This document shows, piece by piece, positions 17,178 to 26,722 of a DNA stretch of 64,000 nucleotides. The position numbers and the translations under genes are program-made. The notes beneath the pieces were generated by a model. It was not told the origin of the DNA and did no database searches. It saw nothing but the letters and a program-made list of their open reading frames with translations. The first letter of the stretch is position 1; each line of letters begins with the position of its first letter. This DNA comes from CAYJPA01 sp964371945 (lineage in GTDB: Bacteria; Chloroflexota; Chloroflexia; Thermomicrobiales; UBA6265). The stretch lies in NCBI GenBank assembly GCA_964371945.1, contig CAYJPA010000003.1, positions 37,345-101,344 of the forward strand. The letters are read 5' to 3'.

Positions 17178-17627
17178 ATGACTATCCATGCAGTTGATTC
17201 GGGCCCAATATCACCAACAGACGAAGAACTCCCGCTGCTAGAGCAACTGAGAAGACTCGTGAACGAGACCGCCGCCCGGGATCTTCATTTGATTGGACGG
17301 CATGGTCGCGATGTGGCACTAACCGAATCGGTTCATGCCTTGTTACAGGCTGGACTTGAATCGTTGGCTAACGACCATGGAGTAAAGGTCCATCGCCTTT
17401 TCGACGAGATTAGTGTTTGTGATGCCGCAACGCAAATGGGAGTCTCTATTCGCCTGTTTGAACGAATTCTCGACCATCGATCTATTTCTCGAATCGAAAG
17501 AGCTCACGAATCCTACATCTCGTTTGCGGACTATTCCAAAATGGAAGGCGCTCACCAGGCTCTTGATTTTCTGTCGCAGCAAGGTCAGGACATCGAAGCA
17601 CTTTTGGATGCAATCCAACCAGAATAG
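17178..17627 (+). CDS. Putative antitoxin with excisionase/HTH-like domain, partner of PIN toxin
   Basis: 149 residues from the ATG at 17178 (GGAGAAGTGCGA upstream); an earlier ATG at 17133 is less well placed. The segment LFDEISVCDAATQMGVSIRLFERIL resembles the MerR/excisionase-type helix-turn-helix of antitoxins encoded before PIN_3 toxins, although the usual conserved Arg/His after the recognition helix are not obvious. The C-terminus (YSKMEGAHQALDFLSQQGQDIEALLD) would be the toxin-binding part. It is followed 32 bp later by the PIN gene on the same strand. The antitoxin role is inferred from size, order and weak HTH similarity. Confidence 0.7.
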   Translation: MTIHAVDSGPISPTDEELPLLEQLRRLVNETAARDLHLIGRHGRDVALTESVHALLQAGLESLANDHGVKVHRLFDEISVCDAATQMGVSIRLFERILDHRSISRIERAHESYISFADYSKMEGAHQALDFLSQQGQDIEALLDAIQPE

Positions 17628-17659
17628 GCTCGGGTGAATGGCACGCCCAGGAGATTCAA

Positions 17660-18244
17660 ATGGAATCCGACGAGCGAGCTGTTCCTTTGCTCCCGCGAGC
17701 CCTAATCGACACATCCGTCCTTTACGCCGTCACCCTTTGCGATCTGGTTCTACGTCTGGCCGAAACCGGTCTCTTTACCGCGATCTGGTCCGAAGACATC
17801 ATTGGTGAACTGCATCGCAATCTTGAGCTTCGTATTGGCACCGAGCGAGCAACCCGTCGAATTGAAGCAATGCTAGGAAGTGGTGTTCTTGTCGAAATAG
17901 AACAGGCTCAATACTCAGCTCTAGTTTCCTCAATGACCAACCATCCAGGCGATCGACATATTCTGGCAGCCGCGGTTGCCGCCAAGGCCTCGATCATTTT
18001 GACTCTCAACCGTCGCCACTTTCCAGACGAAGCCGCTCAATCGCTTGGGATCAAGATTCAGGTACCTGACGAGTTCTTACTGGAATTTTTGAATTCGGAG
18101 CCTGGAATTCTTGCAGACGTGATTAGAAGTCAGGCGAATGCGATGAGGCGGCCACCTGCTTCTGTCCAGCACGTTCTGGACGCTCTTCTGCTGAGTGCTC
18201 CATCCTTCACCGAGGAGGCAAGAAGGCTCGTGAATCGGGAGTAG
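17660..18244 (+). CDS. PIN-domain toxin (PIN_3 type)
   Basis: 194 residues. The PIN ribonuclease fold is shown by the N-terminal ALIDTSVLYA (catalytic Asp), IWSEDIIGELHRNL (conserved Glu), HPGDRHILAAAVAA (acidic Asp near the third site) and ILTLNRRHFP followed by VPDEFLLEFL. This matches the PIN_3 subfamily, whose members sit downstream of an HTH antitoxin. AGGAG lies 6 nt before the ATG. All expected acidic residues are present, so the nuclease is probably active; family members cleave RNA to arrest growth. Base use is more AT-rich than neighbouring genes, suggesting acquisition by transfer. Confidence 0.85.
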   Translation: MESDERAVPLLPRALIDTSVLYAVTLCDLVLRLAETGLFTAIWSEDIIGELHRNLELRIGTERATRRIEAMLGSGVLVEIEQAQYSALVSSMTNHPGDRHILAAAVAAKASIILTLNRRHFPDEAAQSLGIKIQVPDEFLLEFLNSEPGILADVIRSQANAMRRPPASVQHVLDALLLSAPSFTEEARRLVNRE

Positions 18245-18329
18245 CCTCGTAATGTCCACATTTTGGAGACTAAACCCTTTCGGGACCGCAGAGTGCTGAG
18301 AAACGATCTGAACAGCGAGGAATCTGATT

Positions 18330-19403
18330 TTAGCCCGAACGGGAGTCCCAGCGGAAGAAACGAACGGCGATGAACATGCCGACCAGGAAGGTGGCGAGCA
18401 GCACGACCAGATCGGCCCAGATCGTCTCTAGCCCCTTCCCTCTGGTCATCGGCTCCCTCAGCGCATCGACGAGAAAGCGCAAAGGCAGGATTTTGGTTAT
18501 CGGCTGCAGCCAGCCCGGAGCTGAGTCGACCGGAAAGAAGACGCCGGACAGAAACAGCATCGGAAAGGCAATGAGGTTGGCATAGCTGGCGGCTGACTCT
18601 ACATTTTTCGCGAACCCCGAGATCGCGAATCCGATCGCTAGAAAAGCCAACGACCCGATCACAACTCCCAGCAAAATGACAAAGACGTTTCCCTTGATGT
18701 CGAGACCGAAGACCGCACGAGCCAATGCGACCAGGATCACCGCCTGCGCCACCGCGACGATCAGCGTCGTCATGACGCGCGCAAAAACAAAGCTCGTCAA
18801 CGGGAAGGGCGTCACCTTGATTCGTCGCAGAATTCCCCGCTCACGGTAGATAACGAACGCCGTCGACAGACCGATCACGCCAGAATTCATCAGTGCCATC
18901 GCGAGGATTCCAGGAACAAAGAAGTCGATGTAGATGATATTCGTCGCGCTTACCGGTTGCTCGACGATGTCGACCGGGCTCTCGCCCTGCGCCACGGTAA
19001 GCAGGATTTGGCGAACGACGCTGATCGCGATGTTCGAGCTCGGCCCCTCGGTCTCGTCGTAATAAAGCTGAACCGACGGGCGACCGGAGGTCTCGGAATG
19101 AGATCCAAATGCGAGCACGATGTCCCGGTCGCCATCCTCGAGTGCCTCGAGCTCCTTGCTTTCGGTAGCCGTGTCATGCACATCAAATGCGTCGCTGCTG
19201 TGCATTGCGTCGACTGTCGCCGCCTTAAATGCCGAATCGGCTCCAACAACCCCGACATCGAAGGTGAGGCTAGTGTCGTCGTTGAACACCGTTCCAAAAA
19301 TCAAGATGAAGATCGCCGGAAACGCAAGGTTCCAAAAAATCGCCTGCCGGTTGCGGATAGTCATTTTGAGATTGGCTTTGATCATCGCGAAGAGCGCGGT
19401 CAT
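18330..19403 (-). CDS. ABC-2 type transporter permease
   Basis: 357 residues. One N-terminal membrane span (AIFWNLAFPAIFILIFGTVF) is followed by a ~150-residue extracytoplasmic domain and five C-terminal spans. These include the LRRIKVTPFP/TSFVFARV segment and the PMLFLSGVFFPVDSAPGWLQ signature of ABC2_membrane_3 (drug/YhgE-type) exporters. GGAGTAGAAC precedes the ATG. It lies 57 bp downstream of the matching ATPase gene. Together they would form a homodimeric or heterodimeric exporter, perhaps for drugs or lipids; the substrate cannot be deduced. Confidence 0.92.
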   Translation of the reverse strand: MTALFAMIKANLKMTIRNRQAIFWNLAFPAIFILIFGTVFNDDTSLTFDVGVVGADSAFKAATVDAMHSSDAFDVHDTATESKELEALEDGDRDIVLAFGSHSETSGRPSVQLYYDETEGPSSNIAISVVRQILLTVAQGESPVDIVEQPVSATNIIYIDFFVPGILAMALMNSGVIGLSTAFVIYRERGILRRIKVTPFPLTSFVFARVMTTLIVAVAQAVILVALARAVFGLDIKGNVFVILLGVVIGSLAFLAIGFAISGFAKNVESAASYANLIAFPMLFLSGVFFPVDSAPGWLQPITKILPLRFLVDALREPMTRGKGLETIWADLVVLLATFLVGMFIAVRFFRWDSRSG

Positions 19404-19460
19404 GTTCTACTCCGTAACTCGTTTCGGCTGGATTCGGCGATGCTCGTCAACTGGGCGATG

Positions 19461-20441
19461 TCAGCCTCTTCGTCGTCTGGGACGACCTCGGTTCGGTTCC
19501 GGCTCGGCAGTTCGGCCGTTTTGCTCCTCGTAAGTACGCCCGGTGAGGCTCAGAAAAACATCTTCGAGCGTCGACTGTCGAGCGCCAAGGTCGGCAAGCG
19601 TGACACCCAATCGCCCGGCGAGAGCAAGCAGCCCGACCAGCGTCTGCTGAACATCGGTGGTTCGAAGCAGGATCGCGCCGTTCTGGTCGCTGCTCGTCGT
19701 CACGCCGGTCAGAGAAGCAAGCTCATGCGACGGAAGCGCTCCAGACGTGGCGTGAGCCTGAATGGTCGCTTGCGATCCCAGGGTTCGGATCAAACCGGCA
19801 GGCGTGTCGTTTGCGATTACCTTTCCCCGATCCATCACGGCAACCCTGTCGCAGAGGATCTCGGCTTCCTCCATATAGTGCGTGGTCAACACGACGGTGG
19901 CTCCGGTGGCGCGCACATCCTGAACCGTTTGCCAGAGATCGCGGCGAGCGCCGGGGTCAAGTCCAGTGGTCGGCTCGTCCAGGAAAACGACCGTCGGCCG
20001 GTTAACCAGCGCGAGTGTGATCGAAAGACGTTGCCTCTGCCCGCCGGAGAGCTCTTCGACCCGCGCCTTGCGTTTGTCCTGCAATCGCACGGTCGCCAGG
20101 AGCTCCTCTACTCTGGCCGCGGAACCGTCCACGCCGTACAAACCGGCATAGAGCTGAATCAATTCCGTTGCGTTCAGATAATCGAACAACGCGGTCGTTT
20201 GGAGTTGAACACCGATGATCTTTCGGACTCGATCGCTCTCCGCCACGGCATCGATGCCTGCAACTCTGATCGAGCCCTCATCGGGCTTGCGAAGCCCTTC
20301 GATCATTTCGAGGGTGGTCGTTTTGCCCGCGCCGTTCGGTCCGAGGATGCCAAAGATCTCGCCGGTTTCGACGATCAGGTCGACATGATCGACAGCGGCG
20401 ACCGGGCCGTATCGTTTCACCAAACCAAAAATTTCGATCAT
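19461..20441 (-). CDS. ABC transporter ATP-binding protein (drug-exporter/DrrA type)
   Basis: About 326 residues from the ATG at 20441 (MIEIFGLVKRYG); upstream in-frame sequence to 20813 is not protein-like. All ABC motifs are visible: Walker A LGPNGAGKTTT, Q-loop in GVQLQTTALFDYL, signature ELSGGQRQRLS, Walker B TVVFLDEPTTGLD and switch His in VVLTTHYMEEAE. A C-terminal extension with a VTLADLGARQSTLEDVFLSLTGR segment is typical of DrrA/CcmA-type ATPases. It pairs with the ABC-2 permease just downstream and diverges from an MMPL transporter gene. Confidence 0.95.
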   Translation of the reverse strand: MIEIFGLVKRYGPVAAVDHVDLIVETGEIFGILGPNGAGKTTTLEMIEGLRKPDEGSIRVAGIDAVAESDRVRKIIGVQLQTTALFDYLNATELIQLYAGLYGVDGSAARVEELLATVRLQDKRKARVEELSGGQRQRLSITLALVNRPTVVFLDEPTTGLDPGARRDLWQTVQDVRATGATVVLTTHYMEEAEILCDRVAVMDRGKVIANDTPAGLIRTLGSQATIQAHATSGALPSHELASLTGVTTSSDQNGAILLRTTDVQQTLVGLLALAGRLGVTLADLGARQSTLEDVFLSLTGRTYEEQNGRTAEPEPNRGRPRRRRG

Positions 20442-20868
20442 TGCGCTCGAGTCGTTCGGGGAAAGGGTGCGATGCGAGCTCAAAGACAAGGTTGTGACTC
20501 CGTTGCGGGGCTGCTGACATTCTCGTGCGGTCGCAGGTCTTGGCGAACATCTGCCGCGGATCACTATACGCCGGGAGTAGCGGCGACAAGCCCATCGACG
20601 CCGCATTCCCATGCATGAATTCAGTTTCCAATTCCAGGTTAAATCGGCCGATGAGACCTGGAGATACACAATTCTACGTATCGACGCATGGAGTTCCCAA
20701 TCGCAAATACGCTGAATTTCCCATGACGACGACGATGCGGCGGGAGAAGATGAAGGCAGCGAAGATCGACTTCTCGCCTCGCCCAGTTCGAAAGGAGGAA
20801 TGATCAACAACACACGAGCTAATTGAATCTAATCGAGTTGGATCGAATCATTAATTGAGGAGTTGAGC
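20442..20868. other. Divergent promoter region between ABC exporter and MMPL gene
   Basis: 427 bp between two divergent transporter genes; promoters for both must lie here. The 3' half is AT-rich relative to the rest (around 20810-20860). A plus-strand frame of 92 codons at 20525-20803 is open but has no recognisable protein features, so it is not called. No RNA gene seen. Confidence 0.45.
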
Positions 20869-23136
20869 GTGAAATCAGTGTTCTCCACCGCGGGTTTGGC
20901 GCGGATATCGGCGCACCACCCGTGGAAAGTCTTGGCATTCTGGTTCGTATTGTTGATTCTGGCGACCGTATCCGCGCCTTCGCTTGGCGACGCACTCACC
21001 ACGGAATCGAAGTTCACGAATCGTCCGGACTCCATTGTCGCTGACGAGCTCTTAGAGAGCCGGCTTCGCGGCGAAAAACCGATGACCGAAACGATCGTCA
21101 TCCGATCCGAAACGGCGACAGTCGACGACGCGGAGTTCCGTGCGACCGTTGACAGCGTTATGACCGAACTGAATTCTCTTTCTGGGGTCGTCGCGTCGGC
21201 GGAGAGCTACTACGGAACAGGGTCCGAGGAGCTCGTTTCAAAGGATCGCCAGACGACCATCATTCCGGTGACCCTGGTGGGGGATCTGGACGAAGCCACC
21301 GAGCATGTTGAAACCCTAATCGCATCGCTCGATAAGACCGCTACCGACGGCTTCCAGGTTCTCACGGTTGGGGATGCCAGTCTCAACTTCGAGCTTTCCG
21401 AGATCGCGGAAGAAGATATGGCGGCAGGCGAGCAGATCGGAATCCCGGTCGCGATCATCATCCTGGTCGTCGTGCTCGGTGCTCTGATCGCCGCGGGCCT
21501 TCCAATCGTGATCGGTCTGATCTCGGTCTTCATCGCGGTGGGAATGGCCGCGGTGGTCGGACGTTTCTGCGATCTCTCATTCTTCATTGTCAACATGATC
21601 GGTATGATTGGGTTGGCAGTGGGCATCGACTACTCGCTCTTCGTGATCTCCCGCTATCGTGAAGAACGCCGACGAGGCAATGCCAAGCTGCTGGCGATCG
21701 AAATCGCCGGCGGAACCGCGAGCAAAGCCGTGCTCTTCTCGGGCGTTACGGTTATCTTCGCGCTCTCCGGCATGTTCATCGCCCCCGGCACTGTCTTCCG
21801 CAGTGTTGGACTCGGCGCGGTGTTGGTCGTGATCGTCGCGATTGCAGCCACCCTGATGTTGATGCCGGCGCTGCTCAGCCTGCTGGGCGATCGCCTCGAC
21901 TGGCCGCGCAAGCGCCAATACGATGAAAAGGCGATTGCCGCCCAGGATCAGCGCGACCACGAAACCATCCACGCCGGCTTCTGGGGAACAATCACCCGAG
22001 TGGTGATGGCCCGCCCAGTCATCAGCATCCTGCTCGCCGGCGGACTCCTGATCGGACTCGCAATCCCGTATCTCGATGTGAAACAGGGCTCAGTTGGCGT
22101 CTCCGGGCTCCCCGTTGGCGCGGGAACACGCGCTGCCTATGAGCTTCTGCAACGCGACTTCGCCGCGGGAACCGTCGCGCCGGTCGAAATCGTGGTCAAC
22201 GGACAGGTCAATGATCCCGCGGTCGCGGCAGCAATTGACCACATGGTCGGAATGCTGCAAACGGATGGATCATTCGGACCGGTAACCGTCATCCCGAATG
22301 AAGCGGGCGACCTTGCCCTGATCTCGACGCCGCTGACGTTCGCTCCGGACACCACGGCCGCTTTCGACACCATCGACCGCCTCCGTGACGAGGTTATCCC
22401 AATGGCCTTCGCGTCGACTCCCGCGGAGGTCTGGGTTACCGGCCAGTCGGCCTATGTCACCGACTTCAACGACGTCACTTCTCGCTTCACACCGCTGGTC
22501 TTTGCCTTCGTGCTCGGGCTTAGCTTCCTGCTCCTGCTTGTCGCGTTCCGATCGCTCGTCGTGCCGGCCAAGGCGATCGTGATGAACCTGCTCTCTGTTG
22601 GCGCGGCCTACGGTTCGATCGTGCTCGTCTTCCAAAAGGGCTACGGCGCCGATCTGCTCGGATTCCAAACGGTGGACGCCATCGAAAGCTGGTTGCCGCT
22701 CTTCCTCTTCTGCGTGCTCTTCGGACTGAGCATGGACTACCACGTCTTCCTGCTCAGCCGGATTAGAGAGCATTACGATCAAACCAAGCGAAACGGCGAA
22801 TCCGTGGCCGTCGGGCTGCAGGCAACCGCAAAGCTCATCACCGGCGCGGCACTGATCATGGTCGCGGTCTTTGGTGGATTCGCGGCGGGCCGCCTGATCT
22901 CGTTACAGCAAGTAGGGTTTGGACTCGCGATCGCGGTCTTCCTGGACGCGACCGTGGTCCGCTCGGTCCTCGTCCCGGCCAGCATGGCGCTCCTGGGTGA
23001 TCGCAACTGGTATCTCCCGCGCTGGCTGGAATGGCTGCCGAACTTCAATGTCGAGGGCGTGGCTCACCAGGAACCGGCGATCAAACCGGTCGCGATCCCG
23101 GCATTCGGAATCGCCATGACCTCCGGCGACGACTAA
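20869..23136 (+). CDS. MMPL-family RND transporter
   Basis: 755 residues from the GTG at 20869, placed 6 nt after GAGGAG; the TTG at 20863 lies directly on that ribosome-binding site and is less likely. Two repeats each have a large periplasmic loop and six membrane spans. The MMPL hallmarks are GLAVGIDYSLFVISRYREE in the first half and GLSMDYHVFLLSRIREHY in the second, containing the proton-relay Asp-Tyr pairs. Family members export lipids, siderophores or drugs using proton motive force. Its divergence from an ABC drug-type exporter suggests a shared efflux function. A GC hairpin follows the stop. Confidence 0.95.
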   Translation: MKSVFSTAGLARISAHHPWKVLAFWFVLLILATVSAPSLGDALTTESKFTNRPDSIVADELLESRLRGEKPMTETIVIRSETATVDDAEFRATVDSVMTELNSLSGVVASAESYYGTGSEELVSKDRQTTIIPVTLVGDLDEATEHVETLIASLDKTATDGFQVLTVGDASLNFELSEIAEEDMAAGEQIGIPVAIIILVVVLGALIAAGLPIVIGLISVFIAVGMAAVVGRFCDLSFFIVNMIGMIGLAVGIDYSLFVISRYREERRRGNAKLLAIEIAGGTASKAVLFSGVTVIFALSGMFIAPGTVFRSVGLGAVLVVIVAIAATLMLMPALLSLLGDRLDWPRKRQYDEKAIAAQDQRDHETIHAGFWGTITRVVMARPVISILLAGGLLIGLAIPYLDVKQGSVGVSGLPVGAGTRAAYELLQRDFAAGTVAPVEIVVNGQVNDPAVAAAIDHMVGMLQTDGSFGPVTVIPNEAGDLALISTPLTFAPDTTAAFDTIDRLRDEVIPMAFASTPAEVWVTGQSAYVTDFNDVTSRFTPLVFAFVLGLSFLLLLVAFRSLVVPAKAIVMNLLSVGAAYGSIVLVFQKGYGADLLGFQTVDAIESWLPLFLFCVLFGLSMDYHVFLLSRIREHYDQTKRNGESVAVGLQATAKLITGAALIMVAVFGGFAAGRLISLQQVGFGLAIAVFLDATVVRSVLVPASMALLGDRNWYLPRWLEWLPNFNVEGVAHQEPAIKPVAIPAFGIAMTSGDD

Positions 23137-23159
23137 CGTACGAATCTACGTTGACCGAA

Positions 23160-23189
23160 ACGGCGGCGGGGAATGATCCCTGCCGCCGT
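23160..23189. terminator. Terminator hairpin between MMPL and DinB-like genes
   Basis: ACGGCGGCGGGGA (23160-23172) pairs with TCCCTGCCGCCGT (23177-23189) through 13 pairs including one G-U, with a 4-nt loop. It lies between two convergent genes and could serve both strands; the T-run is weak. Confidence 0.6.
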
Positions 23190-23198
23190 CCTAGCTTG

Positions 23199-23723
23199 CT
23201 AAAAGGGGTATCCCTGGGCGCCTTGCATCCCTTTGATGCAGGAGATTTCGCCACTGTGAGCCACGGCGTTCGCCATGAGTTGATTGAGCACGTAGCCGAG
23301 GGCGAAGGACCCCGGCCATCCAACCGAGGTGAAGTCGTACTCTTTTGCAAGGTCGCCCGGGGTGAGTCCAGCGAGAAATGAATCAGTCGACGCGTAGACG
23401 GCCCGCGCATACGACTTGAGTGCCGGAAGGTCCACCACGACCATGCGCGCCCAATCGGTCCAATCGCCGAGAGGTGGCCCCTCGCTGAAGCCGCTCTTGC
23501 CCTGCCATTCACTCATAAAGAGCGGAGCTCTGCCGGAAATCACATGGTTGAGAAAGAAGTCTTCCGCGATCAGGTGGTGGACATAGTGGGCACCCGCGGG
23601 CACAACTCGACCTGGCGGTTGCCAGGCCGCATGCTCGGGAGTCATGTCTGCCACGGTCCCTTCCAGCCACTCGTGATTGTTTGCGAAAATGGCTCGATAG
23701 AGTTCGATGGTCGGTTCAGCCAT
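23199..23723 (-). CDS. DinB-like four-helix protein
   Basis: 174 residues from the ATG at 23723 (MAEPTIELYRA), preceded by GGAGGAGATAGTT; an in-frame ATG five codons earlier overlaps that ribosome-binding site. Features of the DinB/YfiT superfamily are the N-terminal helix, the metal-ligand His in HYVHHLIAEDFF and the C-terminal NAVAHSGEISCIKGMQGAQGYPF, which has the typical H.GEI...G..G pattern. Such proteins bind a divalent metal and often act as thiol-dependent transferases, but most have no known substrate. Probably cytosolic. Confidence 0.8.
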   Translation of the reverse strand: MAEPTIELYRAIFANNHEWLEGTVADMTPEHAAWQPPGRVVPAGAHYVHHLIAEDFFLNHVISGRAPLFMSEWQGKSGFSEGPPLGDWTDWARMVVVDLPALKSYARAVYASTDSFLAGLTPGDLAKEYDFTSVGWPGSFALGYVLNQLMANAVAHSGEISCIKGMQGAQGYPF

Positions 23724-24233
23724 AACTATCTCCTCCACTGCTGCGACAGTTCAGTCGAAACGATTCGCGGCTCATGCCTGGAATGCTTTCGCCCGGTCGC
23801 ACAGAAAGTACGAACTTTCCGCGCAGAAGGATCATCCTGTACGTACTCCGCATCGCGCCCCATCGGCGAGAATTCGCTTTGTGTTGCTGAATAACGGTAA
23901 ACATACTGGTTTATCCCCACAAAATACGATCGCGGTTTCATTGATCGATGTTCATTTAGGCCATGTTTTCCGTGGGGGCAGACCGCCGTGTCTGTCCTTG
24001 CTCAATGCAGAGCACATCCATTCTGAGCGCGCGCTCGATGCATTTCTATCGCTAATCGACCTGATCCAATGCCCTCGTTCAACACTGTCCGTACATCAGT
24101 CAGACCAATGGCGCAGGACTCCGAACAGGAGCCTCGCATGACCCGCGGCCCATGTGCCTTTACCTTAGTCCTACCTAAACTAGGCGAACGGCCACCCCGA
24201 CCCCCCGGCAAACTGCTTCGTCAGTAAGGGCAA
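23724..24233. other. Intergenic region with no recognised gene
   Basis: 510 bp separating the divergent DinB-like and beta-helix genes. Short open frames exist on both strands but none has a plausible start plus protein-like composition. It presumably holds both promoters. No hairpin, RNA gene or repeat recognised. Confidence 0.4.
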
Positions 24234-26510
24234 ATGATGCGATTGGAAATCAAATTCCGCGGTGTCTCGCCGGTCGTGGTCGCGCTTCTCTTCGGCACGA
24301 TGATCCTTGCGCCCGGAGTCGTTCCTTTTCACCGAAGTGGACACACAGCGCAGGCGGCGGCCCGAACTCTGTACGTCGACCCTTCGGGGTCCGACACCAC
24401 CGGATCAGGCGCCCCGTCCAAACCGTGGAAAACAATCGGAAAAGCAGTCGCTGAGGTTGTCGCGGGCGATCTCGTACTGATCAACCCTGGCACGTACTCA
24501 GAAACCATCACCATCGAAGAGGTGCACGGCACATCCAGCTCGCCCATCGTTTTCAAAGCCAACGGCGCCGGCATGGAGATCAACGGCTCCGCCAGCTCAC
24601 GCGACGCCGTCTTCGTAACCTACTCGAGTCACGTTGAACTGGAGGGCTGGACCGTCCGCGATGCGCCGCGAGCCGGACTCCGTATCGACGCTTCCGACCA
24701 CATCACCGTCAGAGACGGCACGTTCAAGAACAATGGACGCTGGGGAATCTTCACCGGCTTCAGCGACGATTTGTTGATCGAGTACAACGAGGCGTACGGT
24801 TCTGTGCTCGAGCATGGGATCTACCACAGCAACAGCGGCGACCGTCCCATCATTCGCGGCAACGTCATCCACGACAATCACGCCGCCGGACTCCACATGA
24901 ACGCCGACGAATCGCAAGGCGGAGACGGCATCATCTCGGGTGCATTGGTTGAAAACAACATCATCTACAACAACGGCGTTGGCGGCGGCGCTGCGATCAA
25001 CTTGGACGGGATCATCAACTCGATCGTTCGGAATAATTTGCTCTACAACAATCACGCCAGTGGAATTGCGATCTTCCAGCAAGACGGCGCGGTCTGCTCG
25101 CAAAACGACCAAATTCTGAACAACACCATCATCATGGCCTCGGACAGTCGATGGGCGATCACAATTCCGGGTTCCAACTGCATTAACAACAAGCTCTTCA
25201 ACAACATTCTCTACACAGGCCATTCATACCGGGGCAGCATCTCGCTCGGCACCTGGCCGATCAGCGGGCTCCAGAGCGACTACAACGTCGTCATGGACCG
25301 CTTCACCGCGAACGACGGCGACAGCCGGCTGACGCTTCCACAATGGCAGGCGCTCGGAAACGACACCCACTCGAGGATTTCAACTCCTTCTGAACTCTTC
25401 GTCTCTTCCGGATCGGATTTCCATCTCAAGTCGGGCAGTCCAGCGATCGATGCCGGCCGCACCCTGGCGAACGTAACCTCGGACCTCGATGGCAATAGCC
25501 GGCCGCGTGGGAACGCCTACGATGTGGGCGCGTACGAAAGTGGAGCCGCCGCATCGACTCCCACATCGACATTGACCGCCACCAACACGGCCACGCGAAC
25601 TCCAACCGCCACGATGACCTCTACCAAAACCGCAACCGCCATCTCGACAACAACCCTAACGCAAACGGCTTCACCAATCCCAAGTGCATCGAGCACCGGA
25701 ACATTGACGCCTACGGCAACGCCGACCCCGACCAAGACTCCATCTCCGGCGAGCACGGCAACCGCAACAGCGACTCATACGCGGACGTCGACCTCAACTC
25801 CGACAAACACGCCTTCGAAAACAGCCACAAAGACTCCGGCGCCGGTCGTCAAGCCCTCCTGTTCATTGAGCGACTCGAGTGCACGGGTTGGAACAAAGAT
25901 CGTCGTCTCATGCAAGGGATTCCTCCCATCTGAGGCAGTCGAGCTCTTTTGGGACTCCACGAACGGGAAACAGCTTGCCGAGGGCATAGCGAACAAAGGC
26001 AAGATCGAGTTCACCATCGCAGTGCCTGATTCGAAGCGAGGCAGTCACAAGCTCATCGCTCGCGGCGATTCCAGTGGGAAACAGGTCTCGAAATCGTTCG
26101 CGGTTGAATCCCGGGTCGCGCTTTCCCCAAGCTCGGGCAGCGGCGGCGTCAAGGTCGCAGTCAAGCTAACCGGCTTTCGTTCAGGCGAGATCGTGACTCT
26201 CAGATGGTATGTCTCGGGAAGCACCACGCGAATGGTACGCAGCTCGATCACAGCCGGCGCCAATGGAAGCGTCGCCACCTCATTCACCGTTCCTTCAGAG
26301 GAGTCAAGCGGGGCTCACAAAGTTGAAGCCCGTGGAAATTCCGGCAGCCGCGCCTCCGCGACGTTCACCGTCAAACCAGTCAAAACCGCGACCATCGAGG
26401 AATCGACGTCAATCCCAACCCCCGAACCAACCCAAACATCAACTCCAATCGCGGAAGAAACAGCAATTCCCGATCCCGAAAACTCCGACCCCGAAACACC
26501 GCAACCCTGA
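24234..26510 (+). CDS. Secreted right-handed beta-helix protein with TPT-rich linker and Ig-like repeats
   Basis: 758 residues. Signal peptide in residues ~10-42 (VVVALLFGTMILAPGVVPF ... AQAA). Residues ~45-430 are a pectate-lyase-like parallel beta-helix: TLYVDPSGSDTTGSG and PWKTIGKAV match the DUF1565 start, many N-rich turns follow (ENNIIYNNG, RNNLLYNNHASGI), and it closes with GSPAIDAG...DLDGNSRPRG...DVGAYE. A ~110-residue Thr/Pro/Ser linker follows (repeated TPT/TAT), then two Ig-like or cell-adhesion-type repeats (~545-725) and an acidic Pro-rich tail. No LPXTG-type anchor is seen. Likely an extracellular or surface carbohydrate-binding or -cleaving protein; catalytic residues cannot be assigned. 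Confidence 0.85.
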   Translation: MMRLEIKFRGVSPVVVALLFGTMILAPGVVPFHRSGHTAQAAARTLYVDPSGSDTTGSGAPSKPWKTIGKAVAEVVAGDLVLINPGTYSETITIEEVHGTSSSPIVFKANGAGMEINGSASSRDAVFVTYSSHVELEGWTVRDAPRAGLRIDASDHITVRDGTFKNNGRWGIFTGFSDDLLIEYNEAYGSVLEHGIYHSNSGDRPIIRGNVIHDNHAAGLHMNADESQGGDGIISGALVENNIIYNNGVGGGAAINLDGIINSIVRNNLLYNNHASGIAIFQQDGAVCSQNDQILNNTIIMASDSRWAITIPGSNCINNKLFNNILYTGHSYRGSISLGTWPISGLQSDYNVVMDRFTANDGDSRLTLPQWQALGNDTHSRISTPSELFVSSGSDFHLKSGSPAIDAGRTLANVTSDLDGNSRPRGNAYDVGAYESGAAASTPTSTLTATNTATRTPTATMTSTKTATAISTTTLTQTASPIPSASSTGTLTPTATPTPTKTPSPASTATATATHTRTSTSTPTNTPSKTATKTPAPVVKPSCSLSDSSARVGTKIVVSCKGFLPSEAVELFWDSTNGKQLAEGIANKGKIEFTIAVPDSKRGSHKLIARGDSSGKQVSKSFAVESRVALSPSSGSGGVKVAVKLTGFRSGEIVTLRWYVSGSTTRMVRSSITAGANGSVATSFTVPSEESSGAHKVEARGNSGSRASATFTVKPVKTATIEESTSIPTPEPTQTSTPIAEETAIPDPENSDPETPQP

Positions 26511-26664
26511 CCCCGTCGTACCCCTCAACCCAAGACTCATCGCGAGCGGCGCCCCACGATTCGTAGCGGCACATGGCATGTGCCTGGTTCCAGCCACTGG
26601 ATCACTCAACATTGAACCGGGTTTCTACATCCAGGCAACCCGAGCCCGCTGCAACTCTGTTGCT

Positions 26665-26722
26665 CGTGACTTGAGGCTTGCAGCTTGCAGCTTGAGTCTA
26701 ACAGCTAGCGGCTAGCAGCTCA
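26665..26722 (-). repeat. Post-stop intergenic repeat, copy A
   Basis: Read on the minus strand this begins TGAGCTGCTAGCCGCTAGC and continues with GTTAG, CTCAAGC and GCAAGCTGCAAGC blocks. It matches copies at 55752-55812 and 57611-57672. The TGA at its start is the stop codon of the minus-strand membrane-protein gene, so the repeat abuts the coding end in sense orientation. Confidence 0.75.

Noticed and set aside
20525..20803. Plus-strand frame of 92 codons upstream of the MMPL gene
   Set aside because: No ribosome-binding site with a plausible start, no domain, and it lies in a divergent promoter region; kept as intergenic.
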